Origin: Marivibrio halodurans
GTDB taxonomy: Bacteria; Pseudomonadota; Alphaproteobacteria; UBA8366; Aestuariispiraceae
Length of the DNA stretch: 64,000 nucleotides
Direction: 5' to 3'
NCBI RefSeq assembly: GCF_017963645.1
Contig: NZ_JAGMWN010000003.1
Span: forward strand, 186,001-250,000
The translations under genes were made by a program, and so were the position numbers. The notes under the pieces are model-generated. The model was not told the origin of the DNA and made no database searches. It saw only the letters and a program-made list of their open reading frames with translations. Below are positions 42,426-51,243 of the stretch, one piece after another; the stretch's first letter is position 1; every line of letters starts with the position of its first letter.

Positions 42426-43577
42426 CTATCCTCCGAGATATTTTTCGGGGTCGAGGGCCTGGCGCCCCTTACGCACCTGGAAATGAAGTTGCGGCGTATC
42501 GACATTACCTGTCGAGCCGAGCCGCGCGATCGTCTGTCCCCGCGCGACCCGCTGACCACGCGAGACCAGGACCGCGTCATTGTGGGCGTAGAAGGTCATA
42601 TAGCCGTCGGCATGCTTGATCAGCACCCCCTGGCCGAAGCCCTTCAACTCGGTCCCAGCATAGGCGACGACGCCGTTCTCCGCCGCGCGCACGGCCGTTC
42701 CACGCGGCGCGGCGATGTTCATCCCATCATTATGCAGCCCCTTGCCCTTCGGCCCGAAGCGGGAGACGACACGCCCCTCCACCGGCCGCAGGAAGGTCGA
42801 GGCCGCGCGCGGCGGCGGCTGCGCGACGGAGGCGAGCGTCCGGCGCGGCGCCTCCGGCTTCAGGCGGGGACGCGGCTGGCCGTCCTCCGCCATGCGGAAG
42901 GGACGATCCGGCGCGACCCGGGGGGGCGGCGTCGCGGGGGCGGCATTCTCCTCGTCCAGCGCCTCGGCGGCGCGCCGGGCGATCTCGGCCGCCGTGGGGT
43001 CGCCGCCGGGGGACGTTCCCTCGCGGGGGCTTGGGCTATCAGCGGTAGTGGGGGAGGTCGCCGCGCTCGCCTGCCGGCTGACCTGTCCGGGAATCAGGAG
43101 GCGTTGGCCGACCTTGATCGTATAAGGCGGCTCGATCCCGTTAACGCGCACCAACTCGTTCATCGACACGCCGAAATCGCGGCTGACGCCATAGACCGTA
43201 TCGCCCGCGCGCACCTGATAGGTCTTGGCCTGGGGCACGCGCAGACGCTGGCCGACCTCCAGCCGATAGGGCGGCTCCAGGCCGTTCTCGACGATCATCG
43301 CGCGCAGCGGCGCGTTGTAGGCGCGCGAGATGGAATAGAGCGTCTGTCCGCGCGTCACGCTATGGACCCCGTCGGGGGATATCTCGACGGGCACCGACCC
43401 CGGCACGACCCGGCCGGTGTCCTCCGATGTCGCTGTCCCCGCCGCCCCGCTTTCGGCCTGTCCTTCCTGATAGATCCGCACGCGGGGCCCGGAATCGTCG
43501 CGCGCGCAGGCCACCGCCGACACGATAAGGAGGGCGAGAAGCGAAAGCGCGCGCATATGGGCCGACAATCGTGACAT
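42426..43577 (-). CDS. nlpD: NlpD-like LysM/LytM (M23) envelope protein, catalytically degenerate
   Basis: This protein of about 383 residues has an N-terminal lipoprotein-like signal (LLALLIVSAVAC), two LysM modules at about 70-115 and 118-162 (HSVTRGQTLYSIS..., YQVRAGDTVYGVS...), a Pro/Ala-rich linker and a C-terminal LytM domain (SRFGPKGKGLHNDGMNIAAPRGTAVRAAE...). The metalloprotease ligands are altered: HxxxD reads HNDGM and HxH reads QLH. It is therefore probably an activator of peptidoglycan amidases, like NlpD/EnvC, not an enzyme. It lies at the end of the surE-pcm-nlpD set, as in many proteobacteria. The start at 43577 is uncertain; 43556 is possible. Confidence 0.87.
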   Translation of the reverse strand: MSRLSAHMRALSLLALLIVSAVACARDDSGPRVRIYQEGQAESGAAGTATSEDTGRVVPGSVPVEISPDGVHSVTRGQTLYSISRAYNAPLRAMIVENGLEPPYRLEVGQRLRVPQAKTYQVRAGDTVYGVSRDFGVSMNELVRVNGIEPPYTIKVGQRLLIPGQVSRQASAATSPTTADSPSPREGTSPGGDPTAAEIARRAAEALDEENAAPATPPPRVAPDRPFRMAEDGQPRPRLKPEAPRRTLASVAQPPPRAASTFLRPVEGRVVSRFGPKGKGLHNDGMNIAAPRGTAVRAAENGVVAYAGTELKGFGQGVLIKHADGYMTFYAHNDAVLVSRGQRVARGQTIARLGSTGNVDTPQLHFQVRKGRQALDPEKYLGG

Positions 43578-43670
43578 GATCAGCGGAGAGTGCCCCAGAT
43601 TCGACCCGCGCGCCACGCCGCGCGGACGGGCGTGGCCGGATCGGGGGAACCCGAGGCGCCTCATCCTTCC

Positions 43671-44357
43671 TCAGCTTTCCGTGCCCGCGCGCAGCGGCAC
43701 GAACCGCACCCCGCCCATATCCTCCGACGTGATATCGTCGGCCGCGTGCTTCACATAGCGGCACAGCACCTGCGCGCCCAGCGGATCATCGTCGAGAGGC
43801 CGGCCGATCGGCGCGATCAGGATGCCGCCATCGGCCAATTGATCGAACAGCGCCGAGGGCACGGATTCAGCGGCGGCGGTCAGCATGATGCGGTCGAAGG
43901 GCGCCTGTTCCGGCCACCCCTCCCCACCATCGCCGAAGCGGGTATGGATGTTCGGGCGGTCGAGGTCGCGGAAGATCGCCTCCGCCTCCCGCATCAGCGG
44001 CTTCCAGCGCTCCACCGTATAGACCCGGCGGCAGAGGTAGGAGAGGATCACCGCCTGATAACCGGAGCCCGTCCCGATCTCCAGCACCTTGCAGCGCCGG
44101 TCGAGAGCGAGCGCCTGGGTCATCATGCCGACGACCTGCGGCTGGCTGATGGTCTGGCCGAGCGCGATCGGCAGGGCCAGATTCTCATAGGCGTGGCGGC
44201 GGAAAGTCTCCGGCACGAAAATCTCGCGCGGGGTCTTCTCCATCGCCTCCAACACGGCGTCGTCCGTCACGGCGCCCCCCCGGCGCAATTCCAGGATCAA
44301 CTGCGCCTTTTGTTGACGGTATCCGTCCGACTGCGCGGCCGACGCGGCCATGATCAT
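43671..44357 (-). CDS. pcm: Protein-L-isoaspartate O-methyltransferase
   Basis: This SAM-dependent repair enzyme methylates isoaspartyl residues in damaged proteins. It has 228 residues. The N-terminal REIFVPETFRRHAYENLALPIALGQTISQPQVVGMM is the PCMT signature, and motif I is LEIGTGSGYQAVILS near residue 92. A dinucleotide of ATG codons at 44357/44351 leaves the start slightly open. It lies 42 bases after surE and 94 bases before the nlpD-like start, in the classic surE-pcm-nlpD order. Confidence 0.95.
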   Translation of the reverse strand: MIMAASAAQSDGYRQQKAQLILELRRGGAVTDDAVLEAMEKTPREIFVPETFRRHAYENLALPIALGQTISQPQVVGMMTQALALDRRCKVLEIGTGSGYQAVILSYLCRRVYTVERWKPLMREAEAIFRDLDRPNIHTRFGDGGEGWPEQAPFDRIMLTAAAESVPSALFDQLADGGILIAPIGRPLDDDPLGAQVLCRYVKHAADDITSEDMGGVRFVPLRAGTES

Positions 44358-44399
44358 GCCCCCCCTCTTCGCTCTCCCTTGAAGCCGATCGTCCTTTCC

Positions 44400-45209
44400 C
44401 TAGACCGTCTCGCCCAGCCGCCGCAAGACCCGGTGGTCGGTTCGGTCCACGGTCACCGGCGTGACGGCGATCCGCCCCCGGCGCACCGCATCGTAATCGC
44501 AAACGCCGACATCGACGCCCCGGTCCCCGTGATGGCGCACGCGCAGACGATCCGGACCCGATGCCTCCAGGCTGAAACCGCGCCCCTGCCGCCCGGCGGG
44601 CCGGATCAGGGCCGGCGCGTCCGGATCGTCCGGCGCGTCGGGAAAATTGACGGCGAAAAGCCCGCCCGGCGCGAAACCGGCGGCGCACAGCCGATGGATC
44701 AGGTCGAGGCCGCGCGCCTCCACCTGACGGAAATCATGGCCGCCCGCATGGCCCTCCGCCCCATGGCCGACGGAAAGCGCGATCGCCGGCACGCCGTCCA
44801 CGGCCGCGGCCGCCGCCGCCCCGACCGTACCGGAGAAATTGAGGTCGTCCCCCAGATTGGCGCCATGATTGACGCCGGAGAGGACGAGGTCCGGCGGCGC
44901 CTCCACCATCAGATGCTGAAGCGCGATCAGAACGCAATCGGCCGGGGAGCCCGATATGGCGAAGCGTCGCTCTCCCCGCCCTTCGATCGCGACATCGCGA
45001 CGCAGCGACATCATCATGGAATTGGCACTGCGCCCAGCATCGGGGGCGATGACCCAAAGCTCCCCCACCGCCGGGGCGACGAGACGCTCCAGCACGCGCA
45101 GCCCTTCCGCGTCGATACCGTCGTCATTGGTGATCAGCACCCGCGCGCGCCCGAATTCGACGGCGCGTGGCGCCGGATCGTCCGCGGGGCCGATACGCGT
45201 CGGGCTCAC
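44400..45209 (-). CDS. surE: 5'/3'-nucleotidase SurE
   Basis: This stationary-phase survival nucleotidase removes phosphate from nucleoside 5'/3'-monophosphates and polyphosphate. It has 269 residues. The metal site is formed by [13 protein letters not shown] near residue 25 (NDD), the serine in GRSANS..., and [23 protein letters not shown] near residue 108. The ATG at 45209 overlaps the serS stop by 4 bases. The first 20 residues before the NDDG motif are longer than in E. coli (which begins almost at the motif), but the coupling supports this start. Confidence 0.95.
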   Translation of the reverse strand: MSPTRIGPADDPAPRAVEFGRARVLITNDDGIDAEGLRVLERLVAPAVGELWVIAPDAGRSANSMMMSLRRDVAIEGRGERRFAISGSPADCVLIALQHLMVEAPPDLVLSGVNHGANLGDDLNFSGTVGAAAAAAVDGVPAIALSVGHGAEGHAGGHDFRQVEARGLDLIHRLCAAGFAPGGLFAVNFPDAPDDPDAPALIRPAGRQGRGFSLEASGPDRLRVRHHGDRGVDVGVCDYDAVRRGRIAVTPVTVDRTDHRVLRRLGETV

Positions 45210-46483
45210 CGGGCGGGCTCGATACGCGCGATCCCGCCCATGTAGGACCGCAGCACCTCCGGCACGGCGACCGTGCCGTCAGCCTGCTGATAGGTTTCCA
45301 GGATGGCGATCAGCGTGCGCCCAACGGCAAGGCCGGAGCCGTTCAGCGTATGCACGAAGCGCGTGCCCTTCTCCCCCGGGGTCTTGAAACGGGCCTTCAT
45401 GCGCCGCGCCTGGAAATCCCAGCAGTTGGAACAGCTCGAAATCTCGCGATAGCGATCCTGACCGGGTAGCCAGACCTCGATATCGTAGGTCTTGCGCGCG
45501 CCGAAGCCCATATCGCCGGTCGACAGCATCACGGTCCGGAACGCCAGCCCCAGCCGCTTCAACAGATCCTCCGCGCAGCCGGTCATGCGCTCCAACTCCT
45601 CCTCCGAGCGATCGGGGTGGACGATCGAGACCATCTCGACCTTGGAGAACTGATGCTGGCGGATCATGCCGCGCGTATCGCGGCCCGCCGCACCCGCTTC
45701 CGAGCGGAAACAGGGCGTCCAGGCGGTATAGCGCATGGGCAGGTCGTCGGCCTCCCACACGGTTTCCGCGCCGATATTGGTAAGCGGCACCTCCGCCGTC
45801 GGGATCAGCCAATGGTCGGAGGTGGTACGAAACAGATCCTCCGAGAATTTCGGAAGCTGGCCCGTGCCGAACAGCGCGTTGTCGCGCACCAGGAAGGGGG
45901 GCAAGGTCTCGGTATAGCCGTTCTCGCCCGTATGGGTGTCGAGCATGAAGGCGGCGAGCGCGCGCTCCATCCGCGCCAGCGCGCCCTTCAGCAGCACGAA
46001 CCGCGCGCCCGACATGCGGGCCGCCGTCTCGAAATCCATCAGCCCCAGCGCCTCGCCGATCTCGAAATGCTGCTTGGCCTCGAAATCGTGACGCAGCGGC
46101 TCGCCGACCCGGCGAATCTCGACATTCGCAGCCTCGTCCGCGCCGACCGGCACATCGTCCATCGGCAGGTTCGGCAAACCGACGAGATAGGAGTCGAGCG
46201 CCTCCCCCGTCGCGGCTTCCTCGCCCTCCAACGCGCCAAGGCGATCCTTGATGCGCGCGACCTCGGCCATCAGGGGCTCGGCATCCTCGCCCGCCTTCTT
46301 CTTCTGGCCGATTTCCTTGGAGGCCGCGTTACGACGGCTCTGAAGGTCCTGCATCTCGGTCTGGGCCGCGCGGCGGCGCTGGTCGAGATCGAGGATCTCG
46401 CGCGCCACCGGCTCCAGCCCGCGCGCGGTCATGCCGCGATCGAAGGCGTCGGGATCGTCACGAATGAGTTTCAGGTCATGCAT
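45206..46483 (-). CDS. serS: Seryl-tRNA synthetase
   Basis: This class II aminoacyl-tRNA synthetase has 425 residues. The N-terminal tRNA-binding coiled coil covers about residues 30-105. The catalytic core shows motif 2 [26 protein letters not shown] near residue 258 and motif 3 [19 protein letters not shown] near residue 380. It lies in the alphaproteobacterial order tatC-serS-surE-pcm and overlaps surE by 4 bases. Confidence 0.96.
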   Translation of the reverse strand: MHDLKLIRDDPDAFDRGMTARGLEPVAREILDLDQRRRAAQTEMQDLQSRRNAASKEIGQKKKAGEDAEPLMAEVARIKDRLGALEGEEAATGEALDSYLVGLPNLPMDDVPVGADEAANVEIRRVGEPLRHDFEAKQHFEIGEALGLMDFETAARMSGARFVLLKGALARMERALAAFMLDTHTGENGYTETLPPFLVRDNALFGTGQLPKFSEDLFRTTSDHWLIPTAEVPLTNIGAETVWEADDLPMRYTAWTPCFRSEAGAAGRDTRGMIRQHQFSKVEMVSIVHPDRSEEELERMTGCAEDLLKRLGLAFRTVMLSTGDMGFGARKTYDIEVWLPGQDRYREISSCSNCWDFQARRMKARFKTPGEKGTRFVHTLNGSGLAVGRTLIAILETYQQADGTVAVPEVLRSYMGGIARIEPAR

Positions 46484-46538
46484 GGCTCTTACTCACGATG
46501 AGGAAAGGGAATCGGGTCGGGTCGGCGGCGGTCGCGCA

Positions 46539-47417
46539 TCAAGATCGCTTGCCGCCGTCACCCTCCGACTTCTTCTCATCGGGATCGCCGTCGTCCTCGT
46601 CATCCGCGTCGTCCGGATCGACCAGACCAAGCGCTTCGTCACGCTGGCGACGCCCACGCTCGATCATGTCGGCGCAGAGGATCGACACCTCGTAGAGCAG
46701 GATGATCGGAATGGCGAGGCCGAGCTGGCTCAACGGATCGGGCGGGGTCAACACGGCCGCCGCGATGAAGGCGATGACGATCGCGTAGCGCCGCTTCTGA
46801 CGCAGCCCCGCGGCCGAGACGAGGCCGACCCGCGACATCAGCGTCAATGCGACCGGCAGTTCGAAACTGATGCCGAAAGCGAAGATCAGCCGCATGACCA
46901 GCGACAGATATTCATTGACCTTCGGTTCGAGTTCGATGGCGAGCACGCCCTCGCCGGCCGCCTGCTCGAATCCGGCGAAGAACTGCCAGGCAACGGGCAG
47001 GACGAGATAATAGACGAAGCTCGCCCCCACCAGGAACAGAACCGGCGTGGCGACCAGGAAGGGCAAGAAGGCCTTCTTCTCGTGCCGATAGAGCCCGGGC
47101 GCGATGAACAGCCATAGCTGCGCCGAGATGATCGGGAAGGAAATGCAGAGGCCGGCGAAGAAGGCGACCTTGATGTCGGTGAAGAATTTCTCGTGCAGCG
47201 CCGTGAAAATCAGCCGGCGCCCCGTCTGGTCGTGCCAAAGATCCTGAAGCGGCGCCACGAGGAAGTTGAAGATCGGATCGGCCAGCGGAAAACAGACCAC
47301 GAAACTACCGATCAGCGCGATACCCGACCACATCAAACGGCGGCGCAACTCGACCATATGCTCAAGCAGGGGCGCCTTCGAGTTTTCCATATCGGGATCG
47401 TAGTCGTCGCTCACCAT
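46539..47417 (-). CDS. tatC: Sec-independent translocase subunit TatC
   Basis: This multispanning twin-arginine signal receptor has 292 residues and six hydrophobic segments. The diagnostic PLLEHMVELRRRLMWS appears near residue 16, and FGISFELPVALTLMSRVGLVS and LTPPDPLSQLGLAIPIILLYE near residues 185-250. The C-terminal tail is acidic (DPDDADDEDDGDPDEK). Its start overlaps the tatB stop by one base (TGATG). Tat substrates in the window may include the TRAP receptor at 23039-24082. Confidence 0.96.
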   Translation of the reverse strand: MVSDDYDPDMENSKAPLLEHMVELRRRLMWSGIALIGSFVVCFPLADPIFNFLVAPLQDLWHDQTGRRLIFTALHEKFFTDIKVAFFAGLCISFPIISAQLWLFIAPGLYRHEKKAFLPFLVATPVLFLVGASFVYYLVLPVAWQFFAGFEQAAGEGVLAIELEPKVNEYLSLVMRLIFAFGISFELPVALTLMSRVGLVSAAGLRQKRRYAIVIAFIAAAVLTPPDPLSQLGLAIPIILLYEVSILCADMIERGRRQRDEALGLVDPDDADDEDDGDPDEKKSEGDGGKRS

Positions 47418-48073
47418 CAGCCGGCGTCACTCTTCTTCGCGGGCGCCTTCTTGGCGGCCGTGGTCTTCGCGGCGGTTTTCTTGGCGGTCGCCTTCTTCGC
47501 CGCCGCTTTCTTCGTGCCGGTGCCCTTGCCGGCCGCCTTCTTGGCGGAAGCTTTCGGGGCGGAAGCTTTCGGGGCGGAAGCTTTCGGGGCGGCGGCTTTG
47601 GATGTGGCGGTCTTGGGGGCCGACGCCTTCTGGGTGGAATCCGACGAAGCGGACGCAGCGCCGGATTTCTCCGCCGTCTGCTGGCCGGCCTTCTGATCGG
47701 TTTTCCGCTCGGTCTTTTCGGCGGGCGGGGTCACGCTATTTCCGGGGGCGCGGTTCTTATCGTCCCCGTAGCGCTTGTTCACGCTGTCCTTAACCTCGCG
47801 CATCGAGCGGCTGACATCGCCCGTCGGGTCGACGCTCTTCTCGAAGTCGCCGGTGAATTCGTCCCCCGTCTCCTTCATCTTCTTCTTCAGATCCTCGAGA
47901 TCGGCCTCGCGGGCCATGTCCTCGATGGAACTGTGGAATTCGGAGGCGAGCGAGCGCGCCTTGCGCACATACCCGTTCACCGTGCGCAGAACACGCGGAA
48001 TCTCCCGCGGCCCCACGACCACGATCGTGATCGCCGCGATCACCATCAATTCAGGCCAGCCGATGTCCAGCAT
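47417..48073 (-). CDS. tatB: Sec-independent translocase subunit TatB
   Basis: This single-span Tat component has 218 residues. The N-terminus MLDIGWPELMVIAAITIVVVGPREIP includes the conserved Glu8 and Gly-Pro hinge, followed by an amphipathic helix (LRTVNGYVRKARSLASEFHSSIEDM). The C-terminal 100 residues are an Ala/Lys/Pro-rich tail of low complexity, including three near-identical KASAP units (DNA repeat at 47543-47595). E. coli TatB is 171 residues. The start at 48073 matches the family N-terminus. Confidence 0.93.
   Translation of the reverse strand: MLDIGWPELMVIAAITIVVVGPREIPRVLRTVNGYVRKARSLASEFHSSIEDMAREADLEDLKKKMKETGDEFTGDFEKSVDPTGDVSRSMREVKDSVNKRYGDDKNRAPGNSVTPPAEKTERKTDQKAGQQTAEKSGAASASSDSTQKASAPKTATSKAAAPKASAPKASAPKASAKKAAGKGTGTKKAAAKKATAKKTAAKTTAAKKAPAKKSDAG
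47543..47595. repeat. 15-bp in-frame tandem repeats in the tatB tail
   Basis: The unit GCGGAAGCTTTCGGG recurs with exact 15-bp period three times (GAAG at 47547, 47562 and 47577), with a diverged fourth copy. It encodes repeated KASAP pentapeptides on the minus strand. Slippage would change tail length in steps of five residues without breaking the frame. Confidence 0.85.
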
Positions 48074-48304
48074 GGAACGCCGCCTCAACGCATCGAAGAA
48101 AGGGAACCGCCCCGCCCATCCGGATCATCAGTCGTATCGACCCGTCGGAGCGTCCGGTGGCCCAGGAACCGAGCCACCGGCAGGGGGGATCGCGCCCACC
48201 CGCGGGGCGCGCCTAGCTCACACGCCGACCGCCGCCTGGGGTGCCGGGACCGTGTCCGGCCCGGCCATCCCTTGAGCGGGATCGGCGGAACGCGAGCCGC
48301 GCGC

Positions 48305-48556
48305 TCAACCGTTGGCGGCCTTGTCCTGCTTGGTCTCGGACTGGGTCGAGCCTGACGTCTCGTCCTCGGCGATCCGCTTGGTCGACTGTTCCTCGTCCTT
48401 ATTCTCGTCCGAGGCGTCGTCCTTCACGTTCGACTTGAAGGATTTCAAGCCCTTGCCGAAATCGCCCATGATCTGGGAAATCTTGCCGCGCCCACCGAAG
48501 AGCAGCAGCACGACGGCAAGCACGATAAGCCAGTGCCAGATGCTGAATGTACCCAT
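48305..48556 (-). CDS. tatA: Sec-independent translocase subunit TatA
   Basis: This pore-forming Tat subunit has 83 residues. N-terminal [26 protein letters not shown] contains the TM helix and FG hinge, and the amphipathic helix [18 protein letters not shown] follows. The tail is acidic ([11 protein letters not shown]...). It is separated from tatB by 231 bases without a gene, so tatA may have extra transcripts of its own, consistent with its higher copy need. Confidence 0.95.
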   Translation of the reverse strand: MGTFSIWHWLIVLAVVLLLFGGRGKISQIMGDFGKGLKSFKSNVKDDASDENKDEEQSTKRIAEDETSGSTQSETKQDKAANG

Positions 48557-48683
48557 TATCGAGGTTCCCTGTGCCTCGCGCCCACGCTGTCTGGAGGCGG
48601 CGCTTAAACTGAACGGTACGGACCTCCCGGCCCGCCTTCGCGAGGGATCATGACAGATGCCCCATGACCAAGCAACGCGCCCG

Positions 48684-49769
48684 CTATTTAGCGCCTTCAG
48701 CCGGAAAAACAAAGGCCTGACTTCGATCCAGTTCGATCGACTGAACCGAATTTTCCCCGGGCAGGTACCGCCCCGGCACGCGCGCGTGGAGATGCAGCTC
48801 CTCGCCCGTCGTCTTGCAGGTGCATAGATGGACGAGGCTGGTCCGCCCCAGCATGCGCGAAGCCAGCACCTTCGCGTAGCCGGGGCCGTATGTCGCCTGC
48901 TCCCCGGCCGGGTGAAGACGTATCGCCTCCGGCCGCACGACGACATCCACGGCCTCCCCGTCGCGGAAACCATCGGCGCGGATATCGCCGATCGGCGTTT
49001 CGACCGCGCCGTCGGTCACGGCGGAATAGATATGGTTCACCTCGCCGAAGAAGGCCGCGACGAAGGCGTCCGCCGGATTACCGTAGAGTTCGTCCGGCGT
49101 GCCGAGCTGAATCAGCCGGCCGTCGCGCATCACCGCGATGCGGTCGGCCATGTACATCGCCTCCTCCGCGTCATGAGTGACCATCAGGCAGGCCGCCCCC
49201 GACTGCTTCAGCACATGCAGCGTGCGGTCGCGCACCCGGTCGCGCAGCCGCGCATCCAGGCCGGAAAAGGGTTCGTCCATGAGCACGATCGCGGGATCCG
49301 GCGCCAAGGCCCGGGCAAGCGCGATACGCTGCTGTTGCCCACCCGACAGTTCGTGCGGATAGGCCGCCCGATGCGCGGTCATCCCGACGCGTTTCAGCAC
49401 CGTCTCCACGCGCCCGGCGCGCTCCGCATCCGGCAGGCGCTCCAGGCCGAATGCCACGTTCTCCGCGATCGTCAGATGGGGGAAAAGGGCATAATCCTGG
49501 AAGACAAGGCCGACATTGCGTTTCTCGGGCGGCACATGGCCGCCGGGCGAGGAAACGACGCGCCCGTCGAGCAACACCTCCCCGTCCACCAGCGGCTCCA
49601 ACCCGGCGGCGACGCGCAACGCCGTCGTCTTGCCGCATCCGGACGGCCCCAGCAGGCATACGACCTCCCCCGCCCCGACCGTCAGGTCCAGGCGCTCGAT
49701 CGCGACGGTCTCGTCATAGGCGTGGCGAATGCCGCGCAGTTCGAGCTTCGGAGGCGTCTGGTCGCTCAT
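48684..49769 (-). CDS. ABC transporter ATP-binding protein, Fe3+/spermidine-type (FbpC/PotA-like)
   Basis: This 361-residue importer ATPase has Walker [10 protein letters not shown] near residue 42, Q-loop FQDYALFPH, signature [16 protein letters not shown], Walker [13 protein letters not shown] and the switch His in VTHDAEEA. The C-terminal TOBE-like domain ([10 protein letters not shown]) is present. These traits place it with the iron(III), putrescine or sulfate import ATPases. No permease or binding protein gene is adjacent, so it is an orphan component here. The ATG at 49769 is preferred over a TTG at 49817. Confidence 0.88.
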   Translation of the reverse strand: MSDQTPPKLELRGIRHAYDETVAIERLDLTVGAGEVVCLLGPSGCGKTTALRVAAGLEPLVDGEVLLDGRVVSSPGGHVPPEKRNVGLVFQDYALFPHLTIAENVAFGLERLPDAERAGRVETVLKRVGMTAHRAAYPHELSGGQQQRIALARALAPDPAIVLMDEPFSGLDARLRDRVRDRTLHVLKQSGAACLMVTHDAEEAMYMADRIAVMRDGRLIQLGTPDELYGNPADAFVAAFFGEVNHIYSAVTDGAVETPIGDIRADGFRDGEAVDVVVRPEAIRLHPAGEQATYGPGYAKVLASRMLGRTSLVHLCTCKTTGEELHLHARVPGRYLPGENSVQSIELDRSQAFVFPAEGAK

Positions 49770-49857
49770 GAGGTCAAGATATTGAGACGCGTTCGCAAGG
49801 ACAAGAGACTGCGACAAAGGGGCTGCGACAAAGGGGCTGCGCGCGCCCGCCCGACCT

Positions 49858-50358
49858 TCACTCGGGCGGGCGCGCCAGGTCGCGCAGGTGCAACTCGACG
49901 CTATCCGCCTTCAGCATCAGATCGGCCGCCGAGGCCGACCCACCGTCCAGAAGGGTGATCAGGTCCCGCAATTCCTCCCGCGCCACCGTGACATAACGCG
50001 CGAACCAGGGGTTGGGGATATCGTCTACTTCCTCCCGGTCGCCGGGGGTGGCGCTTTCCTCGACCTCCCCCTGTCCGGGCCGCAGGCTCGCTTCCGGCGG
50101 CGCGGAAACCTTGTCGTCGGCGCGTTCCTCGGTCTCGGCGATGGTGAAGCGCTTCAGCCGGTCGGCGAGCGTCACGGCGGTCGCGCGCATCAATTGCCGG
50201 CTTTCGTCGTCCGTGGGCTCGATCGTCGCCAGCGCGCGGGCCTGGCGCAGCAACGTCTCGTAATCCGCGTCGCGGAAGGACTGGGCCGTCGCGGGTATCG
50301 CCGCCCCCACCGCCAGCATCAGCGTCAGCATGAACGCGAGCCCGCATGCCCGCATCAT
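49858..50358 (-). CDS. Small secreted protein, unknown
   Basis: This is a protein of about 166 residues with a clear Sec signal peptide: MMRACGLAFMLTLMLAVGAAIPATAQS, cleavage probably after ATAQ or ATA. The mature part is acidic and helical (EREDDK..., EEVDDIPNPWFARYV). I recognise no family. The first ATG overlaps the preceding hydrolase stop by 4 bases (ATGA), so it is translated from the same transcript, suggesting a common function with the hydrolase. Nothing else can be said. Confidence 0.65.
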   Translation of the reverse strand: MMRACGLAFMLTLMLAVGAAIPATAQSFRDADYETLLRQARALATIEPTDDESRQLMRATAVTLADRLKRFTIAETEERADDKVSAPPEASLRPGQGEVEESATPGDREEVDDIPNPWFARYVTVAREELRDLITLLDGGSASAADLMLKADSVELHLRDLARPPE

Positions 50359-51239
50359 GCCGCGGCCCCCGGCGCCGGCTTCTCCCCCAGCCAGCCGCGC
50401 ACCAGCGCTATTTGATCCGGAACCATCAATGTCGGCGCGTGCCCGCATCCCTCGATCTCCATAGGACGGGCGCCAGGACCGCGCCGCGTCATCCCCTCGA
50501 TATCCTCCGCCAGCAATAGATCGGACCGCGCGCCGCGCAGGACCATCGGCGGCTCGGTCAAGCGCAGGCCGTCCCACAGATCCCAAAGCTCCAGATCCTC
50601 GTCCGCGATCGCCTCGAACGGCGCGGCGATGCGCAGATCGTAATTGTTGGTGAGGGTGCCGTCCTCCTCCCGGCGCAGGCTGATGCGGGCAAGCTCCCGC
50701 CAATCCGCCTCCTCCGTCAGGCCGAACGGCTCATAGGCTTTCCTCAGATGCGCGAGCGCATCCTCGAAATCCTCGAACCGCCAAGGCACGCCGACATAGT
50801 CGGCGATGCGGCGCAACGCGGCCTTCGGCACGCGCGGGCCGACATCGTTGAGCAGCATGCGCCGCACCGGATGGCCCGGCAACACCGCAAGCCCCATGCC
50901 GATCAATCCGCCCATGGAGGTCCCGATCCAATCCACCGTTTCCACCCGCGCATGCGCCAGCATGGTCACGATGTCGCGGACATATTGCGGCACGCCATAA
51001 GCCTGGGGATCGGCCAGCCGCTCGCTCCGCCCGCGGCCGGCGATGTCCGGCGCCAGGACACGCCAGCCATCCGCCGCCAACGCCCGGGCCAGTCGCTCGA
51101 AATCGCCGGCATTGCGGGTCAGGCCATGGACGCAGACCACCGCATGCGGCGACTCCAGCGGGCCGTAGTCGTCATAGACCATGCGGTGACAATCGGCATC
51201 GGCGACGCAGCGCACCGACCGGAGTCGCGGCTCGCTCAT
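50355..51239 (-). CDS. Alpha/beta hydrolase
   Basis: This is a 294-residue alpha/beta-hydrolase. The oxyanion-hole motif VCVHGLTRNAGDF is near residue 35, the nucleophile elbow IGTSMGGLIG near residue 105, the acid in GARSDLLL near residue 238 and the catalytic histidine in GCGHAPTLM near residue 271. The sequence resembles small-molecule esterases or lactonases, but no substrate can be assigned. It starts 4 bases after the PLP decarboxylase gene stop and overlaps the secreted protein gene, giving a three-gene unit with the decarboxylase. Confidence 0.85.
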   Translation of the reverse strand: MSEPRLRSVRCVADADCHRMVYDDYGPLESPHAVVCVHGLTRNAGDFERLARALAADGWRVLAPDIAGRGRSERLADPQAYGVPQYVRDIVTMLAHARVETVDWIGTSMGGLIGMGLAVLPGHPVRRMLLNDVGPRVPKAALRRIADYVGVPWRFEDFEDALAHLRKAYEPFGLTEEADWRELARISLRREEDGTLTNNYDLRIAAPFEAIADEDLELWDLWDGLRLTEPPMVLRGARSDLLLAEDIEGMTRRGPGARPMEIEGCGHAPTLMVPDQIALVRGWLGEKPAPGAAA

Positions 51240-51243
51240 CGGC

